64,000 bases of DNA, taken from NCBI GenBank assembly GCA_964036275.1, contig OZ038439.1:14988330-15052329 (forward strand), given 5' to 3'. Numbering within the stretch: the stretch's first letter is position 1; each line of letters opens with the position of its first letter. This document shows positions 1 to 13,794 of the stretch, in pieces. The notes beneath the pieces were generated by a model. That model had not been told where the DNA came from and made no database searches. It saw only the letters and a list, made by a program, of their open reading frames with translations. The DNA is from Litoditis marina (lineage: Eukaryota; Nematoda; Chromadorea; Rhabditida; Rhabditidae). A program made the position numbers and the translations under genes.

Positions 1-180
1 AGATCAAGAGAAAAATCGATATTTGCCAAGTTTCACGCAGTCTGCCAACTGATGAAGTGTGGGGGGATATCGTTATTTGCTGGACAAATATTCTCAGGCT
101 CGCAGCTATCACGTGTAGAAAATATGCCACCTTCTCGGGTTTCAAATGGGGAAAAAAGAGAAAAAAAGATCGCTCTATTC

Positions 181-268
181 CTCTCTCTCTCTCTCTCTCT
201 TTCTATCTCTCCTCTCTCTCTGTGTATCTCACTCTCTCACTTTTCTCTCCTTCTTCCTTTCTCTCTCT
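181..268. repeat. CT-rich microsatellite
   Basis: Interrupted (CT)n run. A short phrase reading CCTTCTCGGGTTTCAAATGG stands on each side of it (about 131-150 and 461-480), so the surrounding 300 bp may be a local duplication. No gene recognised. Confidence 0.9.
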
Positions 269-627
269 TACGCCCTCCGGCACGGAAAAGTGTTGAATTA
301 TTGGTTCAATCTGGTAGCTTTTGTTTTTGTGATCATTTTGTTACAAAACTGGCGGGTTATAAATAGTTTACTAGAAAAACGGTTCAATGAACGAAAAGAA
401 AAACGGTGAACGAAGTACCCGGTTACTTGTGGAATTGGCCGGGAGCATAGGGTATGGCGCCTTCTCGGGTTTCAAATGGGAAAAATGCAAGGAAAAAGTT
501 GTCAAAGACACCGCAGCAGAACACGTGTTTTGTAACGATGTTACAACGTGTACTAAAGTATTATGCAGCTGTTATGAGGGACAGAGAAACTGCAAGGTTG
601 TTTGAGAGGTTCGGCTGGGAATCTGTG

Positions 628-832
628 GTTGAGAGAGAGAGAAATAGAGGGAAAGATATGGGCAAAGAGAATAAGAGAAAGAGAGAAATTGGCAGGAGAG
701 AATGGAAGAGAGAAAGACAGGTGGGTGTGAAAGAGAGGAAGATAGAGGACAAGGAGGGAGAGAGATAGACAAAAATAGAGAGACGAAGAGAGAGAAAGAA
801 GAAATAGAGAGAGAGAGAGAGAGAGAAAGAGG
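628..832. repeat. GA-rich microsatellite
   Basis: Imperfect (GA)n tract. Open frames through it encode only Arg/Glu or Ser/Leu repeats and are not genes. Confidence 0.9.
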
Positions 833-1783
833 GCGTAAACAGTGTAAACACCCCATTGCCACTGCAGACAGTCTGGGTGCATGTGCACCGGAAACGTCAG
901 AAATCGCCCCCAATCCACAGTTCCAGTCCATTATCTCTGTTTTCCATACCGTAATCCTATTTTATCAGCAATCCGATTATGTATGAATGGGAGTTACGGA
1001 CACCATTTTCGACGTCACGGCCGGTTGCGCGCGAAATTGAAAACCTCGGCGAAACGGTTTGCAAGTTTTAGAGGGAATGTTAGGAGAATTTGGAGAGAAC
1101 ACAGCAGATAGCAGAGGAAAACCATTGTTACGGTCGTTTTACATCAAGTAGATGAGCCCTTGCATTCGACTTTCGATAGAGTTTTTGAACAGAGGGCCAA
1201 CTTTTTGATGTCTCCTCCACCAGAATAGGCTTCTCCTGGTGCGTTCTACAAAGTGAACGTCGAAGTTCGCAACTTTTACTGGGTGCGAGAGATCGAACTA
1301 ACTTTTTTATGGCGTCATTTCAGAAGTTTCGATAATCTACAACAAACATAAGCAGCTGAACATAGTTTCAAAACTGAAATTGATTCGAGACAAAGTGATT
1401 TTCCATCCCAGTCTTGTAGATGAATTGAGATGTAACAAGAAATTGTTTTTGTTTTTCACTCGGGTTGACGCGACAATTAATTCTCCCTGGGAAAGATGAC
1501 ACAGTTTTTCCAATAACAAAAACAAGACAGCTTTCAATTATAAAACTATAATATCATGGGATATAACAGATTGTTGACAGTTCGGTTTTCGCTAAAAGGA
1601 ACACAAAAGCACACTGTATTCCTTGCTTTTGCTGTGTTTTCTTAAGATAAGACCTTCAACTAAAACGAAATTTACAAAATTGAGCACTAATTTAATATGA
1701 AACTAGAAGAAATTACAAATGACTACGGTAATGGTACGGTAATAATGAACGAGAGACTGAAGATGACTACAGCTACTAGACAC
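833..1783. other. no gene seen
   Basis: I see no conserved protein fragment, RNA gene or clear repeat in this stretch. Confidence 0.5.
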
Positions 1784-2055
1784 ACACGACTCAAAGCGCG
1801 GTCTGCGGCGAAAATCCTCTGCGCGCAGCCTGCGCGCATGCCGCGCGCAGCCTGCCGGCAGTTAGCAGCCTACGGGCAGCCTGCGCGCAGCCTGCTGGCA
1901 GAGAGCGGAGTAAATGCGGCCTGCGCGCAGTCCGCGCGCAGAAAGGGGCGGGTACAGGCGTCGCCGCTGCACAACGCGCCTATCTGCGCGCGGGCTGCGC
2001 GCAGACGGCCCTTATCTGCGCCCTGGCCGGTGGCGGGCCGCGCTTTGAGTCGTGT
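1784..2055. repeat. CG-rich foldback element built on GCGCGC words
   Basis: Perfect inverted ends ACACGACTCAAAGCGCGG (from 1784) and its complement (to 2055) enclose repeated GCGCGCAG and CTGCGCGC words in both orientations. Much more GC-rich than its surroundings. The inverted ends and self-complementary core suggest a non-autonomous mobile element, with no coding capacity. Confidence 0.7.
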
Positions 2056-2545
2056 GCAGTGAAACCGAGTCAAATGGAGAACTAGGTTCAACAAGTATAC
2101 ATATTCAAGATTTCAAGATGCAAGATTTATTAGATCACTTCGAATCGTTACGAAATGGTGTTCCTTGACGCCCTCCAGATATCTTTGTTTCTGCCTATAT
2201 TGGGGGGGGGCATATATACATTTAGCAAGGAATACAAAGTTAGTAGAATCATTAGCCTACGGTATGAGTCCACGAGAGTGTGAAAGTGACTATCTACTCG
2301 AGTAACACGAAATCAATTGGAGAACCAGATTCAACAAGTGTACTTCTAGCAATGACTGTAGTGTATGTTTGTTATACTCTACAAATATTGGAATTGGATC
2401 ACCAGAGTCAGAGTTCATGCTAGAACCTGTTCGTGACTAACTGCAAGCAATCCTACACTGTTTGCTCTTTTCAAAGTAAGTCTATACGGTGTATGTTGAT
2501 ACTGCTGTGTTTGTAGTCTGATCTCGTTTTCATCAAAATGCGGAG

Positions 2546-2740
2546 ACTATAGTGGTCGCCAACGGAAAGGCGGGAGGGTACTGTATATCTCACTTTCCGC
2601 GGTGTACGCACACACGTATTCGGTTACAAAGCTTGCTGGTTATGTGCACTGATAGCGCAGTGGTTAGCGCTCTGCTACTAACATTTTGCTCGCAAGTTCG
2701 ATTCCGTCCAGAGACAGAAATTCATAAATTTGGTACCTAT
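2546..2740 (+). mobile_element. tRNA-derived short element, copy 1
   Basis: About 200 bp, beginning ACTATAGTGGTCGCC and ending near TTTGGTACCTAT. It contains a tRNA-like A box (AGCGCAGTGGTTAGCGC) and B box (AGTTCGATTCC), the internal RNA polymerase III promoter typical of SINEs. Other copies are at 8871, 40473, 55996 and 60101. Confidence 0.75.
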
Positions 2741-3028
2741 AGGCATGTACCCTGATCGAAACACCAAATAGTTGGTCACCCATTACCCAACCGAACCTAG
2801 CTGAAGTGGTTATAATCAAAAAGTGAATGTGCAAACATTCTAATAGTCTCAATATATTCTGTTTGTTATACTCTGCAAATATTGGAATTGGATAACCGAG
2901 TTGTCAGAGTTCATGCTAGAACAGGTTCCATGACTTACTGCGAACAATCATAGCGTAGAGTAAATAATATCCATTACTTAACTTTCTCTTCATCTTTCTC
3001 TTTCTCTTTCTGAGAGTGAAAGTGACTG

Positions 3029-3030
<2 letters not shown>

Positions 3031-3100
<70 letters not shown>
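3031..3100. repeat. pure (GA)n array
   Basis: About 35 uninterrupted GA units. Confidence 0.95.
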
Positions 3101-3105
<5 letters not shown>

Positions 3106-3181
3106 CTCCCCAACTGAACCTAGTTGAAGTGGTTTTTGGATAAAAAAATGAATATGAAAAGATTCTGGTGAACATAATATA

Positions 3182-3642
3182 GTCAGAAAACGTGAAAAAA
3201 GAGAAACATGTTCTGCTGCTTCACGTGAAACGTGTATGACACATGTCGTTTGAAGTACAAGCTATTTTTGAACTAAATAAGCAAAATCACGTCAATCTTC
3301 ATAATAATGATAATCACAACGTATGCTACTCAGTTGTAGTAAACAGATGTATATATGTAAGACGATGCTTTACTCTGATACAGTCTTTTTAACAGCTGAA
3401 ATGTGAGGTATACAGTACCCTGCCGTTTCTGAACTGGACAGCTACTATGAGAAATTACAGCAGTTTTATCGCATGAACAAGTTCGAGACGGTTTTTCAAA
3501 GATCGGTCACCGTTTTGACGAAAAGGTAACATGAAATTATTTGGAAAACAGGTCTTGTAATAGGTAACGGAAGAAGGGGGCAATTATGTATGAAGAGAAA
3601 ATGTTGGGGAAGAAAAATGACGCGGAAATTTTTCTGCAGACG
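3182..3642. other. no gene seen
   Basis: AT-rich sequence without recognisable coding or RNA features. Confidence 0.5.
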
Positions 3643-3671
3643 CGAGCGGAGAGAGAGAGAGAGAAAAAAAC

Positions 3672-3715
<44 letters not shown>

Positions 3716-3716
3716 T
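3643..3716. repeat. (GA)n array
   Basis: GA microsatellite followed by GA-rich imperfect sequence to about 3905. Confidence 0.9.
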
Positions 3717-3954
3717 TATTTGAAGAAGAAAAGAGTGAGAGATGGGAAAGAGAGACAGCCAAAGAAAAACATAGATCTATATGGAGCGAATTACAGAAAG
3801 AGCCAATAAAGAACGAGAGAGGAACGGAGAAAAAACGAATTGAAAAGAGAGAGAAACGGAGAAAAAACGAGACGAAGAGAGCGAGAGAGAAAAGAGACAC
3901 CGCCATCAGAAGAGTCATGGAGATTTAGAGTTATGCTCTGCATATTAGAGCGGT

Positions 3955-4572
3955 TAAGGAATTGAATTGAATAGGAATTGGAATTGAAAAGAATTGAAAA
4001 CCAATTCCAAAGAATTGAATTGAATTGGTTATTTTGTACAACCAATTCCGAAGAATTGAATTGAATTGGTTTTTATGTAAAACCAATTCCTTAGAATTGA
4101 ATTGAATTGTTTTTTTTTTGAAATCCAGAAAAATTAGAATTGAATTGAATTGGTTTTTTGAATATCAGCAATAATATTTAGAATTGGTTTTGGAATTGGT
4201 TTTTTCAGCGTGTGAAAATTGTTTGTTTTCTGCTGTGTTCTATTCAATCTCAAGGCGGTAGTAGTGCTAATAAATACAAAAACTGTTTTATGAAGCGAAT
4301 TGACAAAAAACTGCATCTAGAATTGAAATTGGAATTGATTTTTTTTTAAATTGGTCGGAATTGGTCGGAATTGAATTGAATTGAATTGGTTTTTTGGCGC
4401 CGGAAAAGAATTGGAATTGAAACTCGGATGATTTTTGAGAATTGGTTGGAATTGGAATTGAATTGAATTGGTTTTGCGCCATCGGAAAAGAATTGGAATT
4501 TAAATTCTGAGATTTTTTGAGAATTGGTTGGAATTGGAATTGAATTGAATTGGTTTTTCGGAATTGGTTAAC
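3955..4572. repeat. GAATTGAATT / AATTGGTT word field
   Basis: About 600 bp built largely from GAATTGAATTGAATTGG and its complement AACCAATTC. Between about 4375 and 4560 two units of about 100 bp are repeated in tandem with small changes. Non-coding; open frames give Asn/Gln/Phe/Ile-rich repeats only. Confidence 0.8.
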
Positions 4573-5420
<848 letters not shown>

Positions 5421-5625
5421 ATAGAGAAGAGTTGTCGAAAATAGCTTGTTTTTCTGCTCTTCGGGCTTTTTGATAGAATGTTATTAACGAAATCCAATTA
5501 TTTGAGAAGCGAAGTGTTGCTTGCAGTTTCTTGGTGAACGAACAAACAAACTTGCGTTCTTTTGAGAAAATTAAGGGAATTTTTTTCATTTTCAACAAAA
5601 AAGTTTTTGCTGAGTTGAAAGGGAA

Positions 5626-5653
5626 GCGAGAGAGTGAGAGAGAAAGAGAGAAA

Positions 5654-5702
<49 letters not shown>

Positions 5703-5714
5703 AGAAGAGAAAAA

Positions 5715-5767
<53 letters not shown>

Positions 5768-6093
5768 AAGAGAGCGACAGAGCGGAGATTTTTGATCTGA
5801 ATAGAATGATAATTGGTATTGCATTCGATTCCGTTCTATTCACGGAACTTTGATTGAAATTTTATAACAAAGTGTGTGTCACTGATAGAACGAGAAAGAG
5901 ATGAAGAGAGAGAGAGAGAAATAGAGAGAGGGAGGGAGAAAGAGAGAAAAGGAGGAAAATAAATGAGGAGAGAGAGCGAGGAAGAAGAAGAAAGAACAAG
6001 AAAAAGAGGGAGCAAGATAGTGAGAGAGAAAGAGAGAAATAGAAGAAGAGAAATAAGGAGAGAGGGGGAGAAAGAAACAGAGGAAGAGAGAAA
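5626..6093. repeat. two GA-rich arrays
   Basis: GA arrays at about 5626-5776 and 5888-6093, separated by about 110 bp of unrelated sequence. Confidence 0.9.
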
Positions 6094-6985
6094 CTTTATG
6101 ACACAGAAAGTGTCACTAATAGAATCCAATCAGTTTCACCTGTTTTCACTGTTATTTCAGTGGAAAATAATCATATCTCCCGGGCAACAAACTATGTTTG
6201 TACTTGACCTATGAATAAGAAAGTAGAAGTTGTTGTGTCAGAAAAGAAAGTTTTACGAAATCAGGTTTGAAAACAACTCGACGCTAGTCACTTACTTATA
6301 TTGAGGGAAAACTTCTCGGACTTTCGCTGTTTCCCGAGGTTTCATCAATTTTTATCAAAAAGAAATATTTTTTCGAACATGAAGCAATAATAGAGGGTTT
6401 TTCATCAACATCAAAACGGAAAAATTTACCATGTTGTGCCAACTGGGTTTACAAAACGGAATATTTTCTGTTGAATGCATGATGCATCCAAAAACATCAA
6501 TGGACGGACTGAACACGGTTATCTATTGTTGTTTGCAATGAAAATATACATAATTATGCATGTACCGTAACCGAACAATACATTGAAAGAGAAAACATGA
6601 TATTGATTCCAGAAGGAACAGTTTTATGAGGTTCGCGCTTCTAAAACCATTAAAAAAAACAGAATATGAAAATCACAAACTTTCATAGATCAAAAACGAA
6701 ATTATGCAACAATCTACTTTCTATATAAAGGGTTTTATCGCCAATATTGATATTTTTCAAATAGAGCAGCGCTAAAGAGCCTAGAGAAACCTTGAAATTG
6801 GGTGAACTTTGAAATTTCAAATATGACGTCATCATTCGATATTTGTTCACCTTCGACCCTGCGCAAAGTGAGTTGGGAGCAGGAATTCGGAGGGTGATCA
6901 GAACAGGCCACGCCCCCTTGACTCCGCCCACTTTTGGATTGCTCTCAATTGAAAAAGCAGGTTGGCACACGTGAGGTAAAAAGAC
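6094..6985. other. no gene seen
   Basis: AT-rich sequence, no recognisable gene, RNA or repeat. Confidence 0.5.
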
Positions 6986-7326
6986 AAAGGGGAAGTTAGA
7001 TAGAGAGGGAGAGACACAGAGAGAGGGGGAGGGGAGAGAGACAGAGACAGAGGGAGAGGAGGGAGAGAGAGAAAAAGGGGAGAGAGAGACAGAGATAGAG
7101 GGAGAGGAGGAAAGGGAGAGAAAGAAAGGGGTAAAACACGAAAACTGCGATGGACAAAGAAAATGGAAGTTATGTGGAAGTAGTAGAAGTAGAAGGGTTA
7201 CAAGAAGGGAGAGGGAAAGAAAGAAGAAAGAAGAAGTAGAGAAAAAGACACAGAGACAAATAATCAGAAAGAGAGAAAGAGAGCGAGAGAGCGAGAGGGA
7301 GAGCGAGAGAGAGATAGAGAGAGAGT
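6986..7326. repeat. GA-rich array
   Basis: Imperfect GA/GGGA tract of about 340 bp. The minus-strand open frame through it is a Ser/Leu/Pro low-complexity artefact. Confidence 0.9.
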
Positions 7327-7727
7327 TCAATGTGGCCTGCATCAATATTTTAAAATCGTTTCAGTGTATTGCGTATTGCAACACCTGTACCAACACAGTG
7401 ACTAGTTCGTCGTAACAAAAAGTGTGACTAATGGTTTTCTATAAAGAGAAAAATTATGAAATTTTATTGATTCACAATTCACTGAGAAGAGAGTTCACCC
7501 AATTGGCCAAGATAAACCTAAATTTAGAGATACTGAGAAAATCAAGAAAACCTACAGTTCATGATCATATGAAACGTGACCATGACACAGCAGAATTCGG
7601 GAACGTAAATATAACGTGCATTTCCTGATTCTTCTTCTCGTTCCACGTAACTACTGAATCACGTACTTGAGAAACTTGAAAAACCAATATCAAAATCAAA
7701 ATATTGAGAGAATAATGGGAAAAAGTG

Positions 7728-7990
7728 CAAGATGGCCTAAGAATAGTGGAGCACAGATCTAGTACCCTATCCGTTACTATCACACGTTTTCATTACACGT
7801 TGCACGTGACTACAGCCACAATATTACAATTTTGTGAAATCAAAAATGCAAAAAAAACATTTGAATACTACCGAATCTCGAATCTCAAACTACTAGTGAT
7901 AACTTGGTATCAAAGTGCGAAAACGACCTGAAAATAGTGGACCAAAAATCTAGCGCCCTATCCGTTACTATTACACCTCTACATTACACT
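7728..7990. repeat. direct repeat pair, spacing about 200 bp
   Basis: The phrase AATAGTGGA followed by CCCTATCCGTTACTAT occurs near 7743-7778 and again near 7934-7971, inside otherwise diverged sequence. An old tandem duplication. No gene is seen in the surrounding 7327-8870. Confidence 0.6.
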
Positions 7991-8870
7991 CATCTCAGAG
8001 ATGAACACAGGAATTTGTAGTGTGATACCGTCGAAAAAACCGCAACGAAGCTAACACGTACTGCTAGTGAAATGTTTAGTAACGTTAAACGTGTGACACA
8101 TCAGAATTCCCAACCGTGCGATTATATATGTAACCGTTGTTTAGAGAACTAAATGTGCGAAACTACATTGATGAAGACGTTACGTGAAGCCTAGTGAAGT
8201 CCGAAGCACAACTGCGTCCTAACGATCAGCAGGTACTTTCTGTAATGTGGATCTTGAATCTAACACAGCGTGTGCAAAACTTAGTCATGTCTTAAATATC
8301 ACAAACTCTTCAGTTCAACCCGAACGCGCTACTTATACTGTTAATCATGTATACTCTGTTTCACCAAACGATGTTCTTCTACAGTAAATAATCGGCAGGC
8401 TTTTTTATAATGATTAACTGATTATTTTGGTTTAAAACTTTCGGAGTTTGTAGTAGTAAGGGTGAAGAACACACCACCGAAATTTGGTGAAAATTCACAA
8501 ACGCCAGCATACCAAACGTTGACCTGGAAGTTGGAGCTGATTACTGTAGAGGGTTATGAGTGGGTGGAACAAACTATACACGATCACGTGAAACATGTTG
8601 AACAAGAACTCAGAAACGTGCAATGAGGAAGTGCACGATAACTTTAGAATGTTGACTTTACGTGACTGTTCAATTTACTTCTAGTATAAAAGCTTGCCAA
8701 ATGGCTCATGATCGCGAAACAATTAGAATGTAGTTCAAATAAATACAATATAAATTAGCCAGAAATGTATTTACTAGTAGTGTTATCTCAGGAATTTGTC
8801 TCCAATTTTGCTTCCAGTAATATGTGAACACCCAGAAAGGGGTGGCGGCGTGGCTATCCATTCAACCTTT

Positions 8871-9067
8871 ATAGTAAGTGCCAAATTTATAAGTTTCTGT
8901 CTCTCATCGGAATCGAACCTGTGAGCAAAATAATCGTAGCAGGGCGCCAACCACTGCGCAATTAGAGCACATAACGAGCAAGCTGTGGAATCAAATAAAT
9001 GTGTGCGTACACAGTGGAAAGTTAGATATACAGTACCCTCCCACCTTTCCGTTGGCAACGACTATAG
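8871..9067 (-). mobile_element. tRNA-derived short element, copy 2
   Basis: Minus-strand copy of the element at 2546. B-box complement GGAATCGAACC near 8909; A-box complement AACCACTGCGC near 8950; terminates at CGACTATAG near 9059-9067. Confidence 0.75.
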
Positions 9068-9215
9068 AGAAGTTCATATGAGTTTCTCATTAGAATCTCA
9101 TGAACACCTCGTGAGCTACTTGTGAACTTCTAATGTTCTAACCTAGCAATCGAGAAATCTCATCAGCAGTTAGTTGATGACATAATAGTCATGAGGTATC
9201 TCATGAGGTTTTGAG
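9068..9215. repeat. TCATGAG / CTCATGA word field
   Basis: Repeated TCATGAG, CTCATGA and GTGAACTTC words in both orientations. Related in vocabulary to the element at 10410-10590. Confidence 0.55.
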
Positions 9216-9233
9216 GGAATTCTACCGCGTCGG

Positions 9234-9302
9234 GAGAAAGAGAAACAGAGAGAGATAGAGAGAGAGAAAGAGAAAGAGAGATAGAAGGAGAAAGAGAGAG
9301 AA
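9234..9302. repeat. GA-rich microsatellite
   Basis: Short imperfect GA tract. The following 9303-9913 shows no recognisable feature. Confidence 0.85.
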
Positions 9303-9913
9303 TCACTAACATAGATCTCCTAGAAAGATGTTTTCCATTCTACTTCCAGAAAGAAGTAAAAACCAGGAAGTCTGGCACAAGTTTTGTCCGACAACACCAG
9401 CTGTCAGGTACAAATGGCTATTTTTATATACAACCAGCCGATGTTCGGCAGAATAACAGAAAATCTCTGCTTCCTCAAAACGTAAATAGAGATTTAGTTC
9501 TCAAGTTTTGTTTATGAGAATTAGTTTGTTCCCAAATTATAACTTTAGACCCCTTCATGCTGAATTTGTTGGAGGAAAATGCAGAAGTAAAGAGAAACAT
9601 AAGTGTTTTAACGACAGGATTTACGGAAATAGAAAAAATACCAAATCAATTTTACGTGTTCTACGTGATCCCAGACTACTGTCCAGATTTTCTTACACTC
9701 TATTTGAAGTATATGTACACATGTACTTTGGCGCCGCTGTTTTGAGAGTAGCAAAAAGGCAAAGGGTCTGATCGTGGTGAACCTACAGTAAAACGAAGAA
9801 TTTTCGTATAAAATTACAAACTCTTGACAAAAATTTGCACGATTCGAAATGTATTCAAAAGTGAAAAAAAGTATTCTTGAATTGGGCACATTCCAAAGTA
9901 TAGAAAATGGCAT

Positions 9914-10073
9914 TCTCAGACAATTCCCAGCCAATTGGCAGCCACTTTTTTATTGGCTCAGCGAGAGAGTGTGCAGGTCAGAGAGACCCAGATGTCTGCG
10001 GCCTCATTGACCTGCACACTCTCTCGCTTTTGTAGCTGGCCAATCGAAGAAAATTGGCGCCAATCGTTCTGAG
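9914..10073 (-). mobile_element. 160-bp foldback element, copy 1
   Basis: Runs from CTCAGACAATTCCC to CAATCGTTCTGAG. Its core is a long hairpin: AGCGAGAGAGTGTGCAGGTC pairs with its complement about 30 bp further on. Near-identical 160-bp copies lie at 60583 and 60751 in the opposite orientation, so the family moved recently. Confidence 0.8.
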
Positions 10074-10084
10074 ATGTCTGATTC

Positions 10085-10154
10085 GTAGTTTGATCTTTAT
10101 AAACGTCAAAATTCATGGATTTCGCCCGAAAGGCAGGCAACGACATCAAACTAC
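10085..10154. repeat. short GTAGTTTGAT foldback
   Basis: About 70 bp bounded by GTAGTTTGAT and ATCAAACTAC. Member of a family of 50-80 bp foldbacks with the end TTTGTAGTTTGATC (see 55378, 56301, 58446, 61831). Confidence 0.65.
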
Positions 10155-10409
10155 AAAACACACATCGAGAAATACATCGCACATTGCTTAGGTTAACGCG
10201 AACCATACACAAGTTCTAGAGAAAAGTTGGTTATCGGTCGAAATGATGTGAAAAACGAGAACTGAACCGAAATTCTAGGAGTGGGCGCCTATAAATCTGT
10301 AGGAAATCTGCATAACTGGCGGAGGAGTGGGTGGCATTGGTATTAGGTCAAACACGCATTCGATAGGATGACCGATACAGTTTCGACGTCACGCCCAATC
10401 TACATAACT

Positions 10410-10590
10410 GGCGGCGTAGCAATCCCCACAAAATTTCATGAGATCAGGTCATGAGATCATGAGACGAGCTTCTCATGATATTCTGTTCATTGCTATACTA
10501 CAACATTGAGAGCTCGGGAGTTGCTCACGAGGTATCTCATGAGAAACTCATATGAACTTCTCGTGAGGTTGGACGGTTTGCTACGCCGCC
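10410..10590. mobile_element. 181-bp element with 13-bp inverted ends
   Basis: Perfect terminal inverted repeats GGCGGCGTAGCAA and TTGCTACGCCGCC enclose TCATGAG and CTCATGA words. No coding capacity; looks like a non-autonomous DNA element. Confidence 0.7.
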
Positions 10591-12345
10591 TGGGATGGGA
10601 CGGAAACCATAGTATTTTTCAGTCTAACCTGACTCCATGAGCTGCCAAAACTACTCAAACTTCTCACGTAGTTTTTGTGAATCGATGTGACCAATATAGT
10701 TTTGTCAAGCCCAATTTAGATATGACTAGGGAGGGAAGGCGAAACTTATCACAGTGTTACCAGTGAGGTGAGAACGTTAAGTTTGATCTTACAATTTCAG
10801 TTTCCGTTCACACACCACCCGTCGAGTATAAATATCGTACAAACTATCGTCAAAACGTCATTTTTAGGGTTAGAATCTTTATGCTCAATGATATCGCCTT
10901 ATGAATACATATCAGGAGAATCTGGTGACACTGCATGAACGTTGAAAACGGGTTCACTAAATTTCAGAGATCACTGCCGCACTCTTCTTCGAGCATTTTC
11001 TGTTGGTAAAAATGTGTGCAGTGTTAGAATGAACTGCTGCACCTCTAACTTTCCTATGACGTTGCGAATACAACGTATTCAAGAGTTATTGAGAAGGACT
11101 GGAGAAAAATATATGGCATGTTCTGATTCATAACTTTAATAGGAAAATGTCAACCGCTTGGTCCGTTAAAGAGTCATCATGCCTTCAAAAAAATGTATTC
11201 AACGAAATTAATTTGTTATCAGGTGCTACATTTCAAAACAGCTGGTAACTCATTGCATATGAGAAGTTTACAAAACTACAAGATCAAACATTTTTGTTCT
11301 AAATGCAATGACACACAGAATGTATGCACGCTAGAGCTCTGATTACATCAATCAGTATATATCTTCTCTACAGTACAGTCGCGTTGGGGTGTAATGGAAC
11401 GAATTAGCTGGGGATGGGGTATTTGAGGTGAGCGGTGGACACTTACCACTATCATTTTCTCAGAATCATAAGCGCCCACCCAATTGAATTGGTCAGCTAC
11501 AAAAGCGAGAGAGCAAGATCAATGAGACGGCAGACAGGCTAGATGGTCTGCATCCCTCTGGCCTACAAAGAGGCCGTTACAATAGCTGCTGGAGAATTGA
11601 AATTAAGCTAGGAATGAACAGTTTGAGGTGGGCGGTAAAAATCACGTGCGCCTATCACTCAAAATCTTGACCCGAAATACTTGGCCCGATGCCAGACGCA
11701 ACATGTAAATAGAGTCAACTATCAGAACGTGAAATGACATGACGTGAAAAGCGCAGGCGTGTAACTGGTGCGCTACGCGACGCCCGGGTCTGTTCAAACA
11801 ATGGAAGGAGCACATTATCGCATAAGCGCGAGCTATTGACAGACGTGAAAAACGGCTGGAAAGTTCACGTGATCCGGTTCACGTGAACTGTTTGGTGCTA
11901 TCCTAGAGTCGTGAACCTACTCACGTAACTACTAACAAACGTGAAAACGGCTGGAGAGTTCACGTGATTCGAAGCAAGTAAACTTCCAGGTGCTACTGTA
12001 ACTGTAACTTCCTAACCTATTGAAACACGGGATGAATTACAGAAATGTTCTCAACACGTGAACCTACAGAGGTTATTATAACTTCCTAACCTAAAAAGTG
12101 AAAATAGACTCGAAATAAGAAATGTTTCATTGAAAATATAAAAGTTGCCAAGAATATTTTGCAATCAAGCCGGATTCGCTGCCTTTTTGCCGTTCCATCG
12201 GAAACTGTTTTACTCTAGCCGGTCAGCGTCTCTCCGTTTCATAAGCTATTTCTCGATTACCGACAACTAGTTACATTTTTCCCGACGCCCACCATTACCG
12301 CGTCACGCGATTACATTATAAAGGAATGAATTGCTTATAAAAATA
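10591..12345. other. no gene seen; CACGTGA-rich tract
   Basis: No recognisable gene. A decayed relative of the 160-bp foldback lies at about 11475-11600. From about 11640 to 12070 the words CACGTGA, ACGTGAAA and GTTCACGTG recur in both orientations. Confidence 0.5.
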
Positions 12346-12655
12346 TGGGAGCGAGAGAGAGAGGAGGGAGGAAGGGAGGGAAGAAGATTGAGAATGGGAG
12401 AAAGAATAAAGGAAAGAGAATGGGGAGAAAGAGGTAGAAAAGAAGTGGATGAGACTGAGCGAGAGAAAGCTAGCTAGAGACGTTGAAGTAGAGACAGGGA
12501 AACAGAGAGAAATAGAGACAAAGGGATAGCCGAAGGGAGGGAGGGGAGAGAGAGGGGAGAGGAGGGATAAGAGAAAGCTAGGGCCTATGGAGGGAGAGGA
12601 AAAGAGGAAGACAACGGAGAAAGGGTAGAGAGAAAAAGAATGGAGAAGAAGGTCA
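12346..12655. repeat. GA-rich imperfect array
   Basis: Low-complexity GAGG/GAAA sequence of about 300 bp. Confidence 0.85.
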
Positions 12656-13794
12656 GCGGCTAGTCGTACAGCAAGCCACACTAAAGTGGTGGTCATCTCC
12701 AAGATAAGGAACTCAATTAGCTAATCCGAAATGACCTCCAAATAGCCGATAGATAAGAAGGGTTCTGGTGATAACGTGTGTTGTTTCTATCTGGACACTT
12801 AGTTTCGACATTTGAATGTATTATTATGTATTTTACTATTGATGAAAGTATTAGAAAAACGAAAAAGCTAAGTAAAGGAAGAAGAAGAAAGAGAAAAGAG
12901 CGAATATGGTACTGTAGAAAAGTAGGGGTTGAAGTAGAAAGTGTTGTGTTCTTCAAAATTAAAGAAATAGCGGTGGTAAAGATACCAAACAATAGTTTGA
13001 GGTAGTCGAAAAATAAAGGTTGACCATGTTTGAGCAGTTTCATCTATAAATACATTATTGTTTCGGATTAAAGACTAACGTAGAGGGAACAAACTTCAAA
13101 CACAGCACAACAGCCAAACATGTACCTTTTACATTTCTATTGAATGAATATTTAGTTCCGGTCATTCCTACTGAGACTTGGCAGCGCGCCAATGAATATC
13201 CCAAGCCGTTTTTCACCACTTTGGAGTTTTTCAAATAACTGTAAATTTTTGTTAGCGGTTGTTCAGTCTTATGAGAAAACGTAATCGGAAGAATTCCTCA
13301 GAATACTTATGTCTGCTGTAAGAAATAGGCATTCAAAAATCGTGGCATGATGCCTTAATGAGTGTCAGTGGGAATGAAACGAACTATATGAAACCTATAG
13401 AATAAAACATCCTGAAAACACGAGTCCCATGTTTTGAACGATGTCAATTGCCTAAAAGCAGTGCAACATGCCCTCAGGGCATAGGGAAGTTCCAAACACT
13501 CCCAATATCAACTTATTCTCACACGCATATGTTGCAAGTGAGCCTGCATAACATAAGATAGACCGATGATTCTGCAGAACATCAATGAATCGGCTATACA
13601 TAATAAACAAGGATTTTATCTATAGAAAAAAAATCGAGTTGGTTGGGAATCTGCTCAATAACTGAAATAAGAAAAAACCGACTTTGTCTAAAGTAGATTT
13701 GTTTCATCTATTGAAAGTTGATAATAGTTAACAGTTGAAACTCACTCTTTTTTCAACCTTAGACTCGAACAAAAACTTTCGGGTTTATTGTACA
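12656..13794. other. no gene seen
   Basis: AT-rich sequence without recognised features. Confidence 0.5.

Larger units (their letters stand above)
2363..3181. repeat. local A-B-A'-B' duplication
   Basis: Block A (2363-2456) recurs as A' (2859-2953), sharing TGTTATACTCTRCAAATATTGG and TCAGAGTTCATGCTAGAAC. Block B (about 2778-2856) recurs as B' (about 3108-3181), sharing GAACCTAGYTGAAGTGGTT. The first unit holds a tRNA-derived element, the second a (GA)n tract, so those parts were inserted or expanded after the duplication. Confidence 0.65.

Noticed and set aside
6683..7345. 220-codon minus-strand open frame
   Set aside because: Mostly low-complexity Ser/Leu/Pro from a GA-rich tract, no domain and no splice context.
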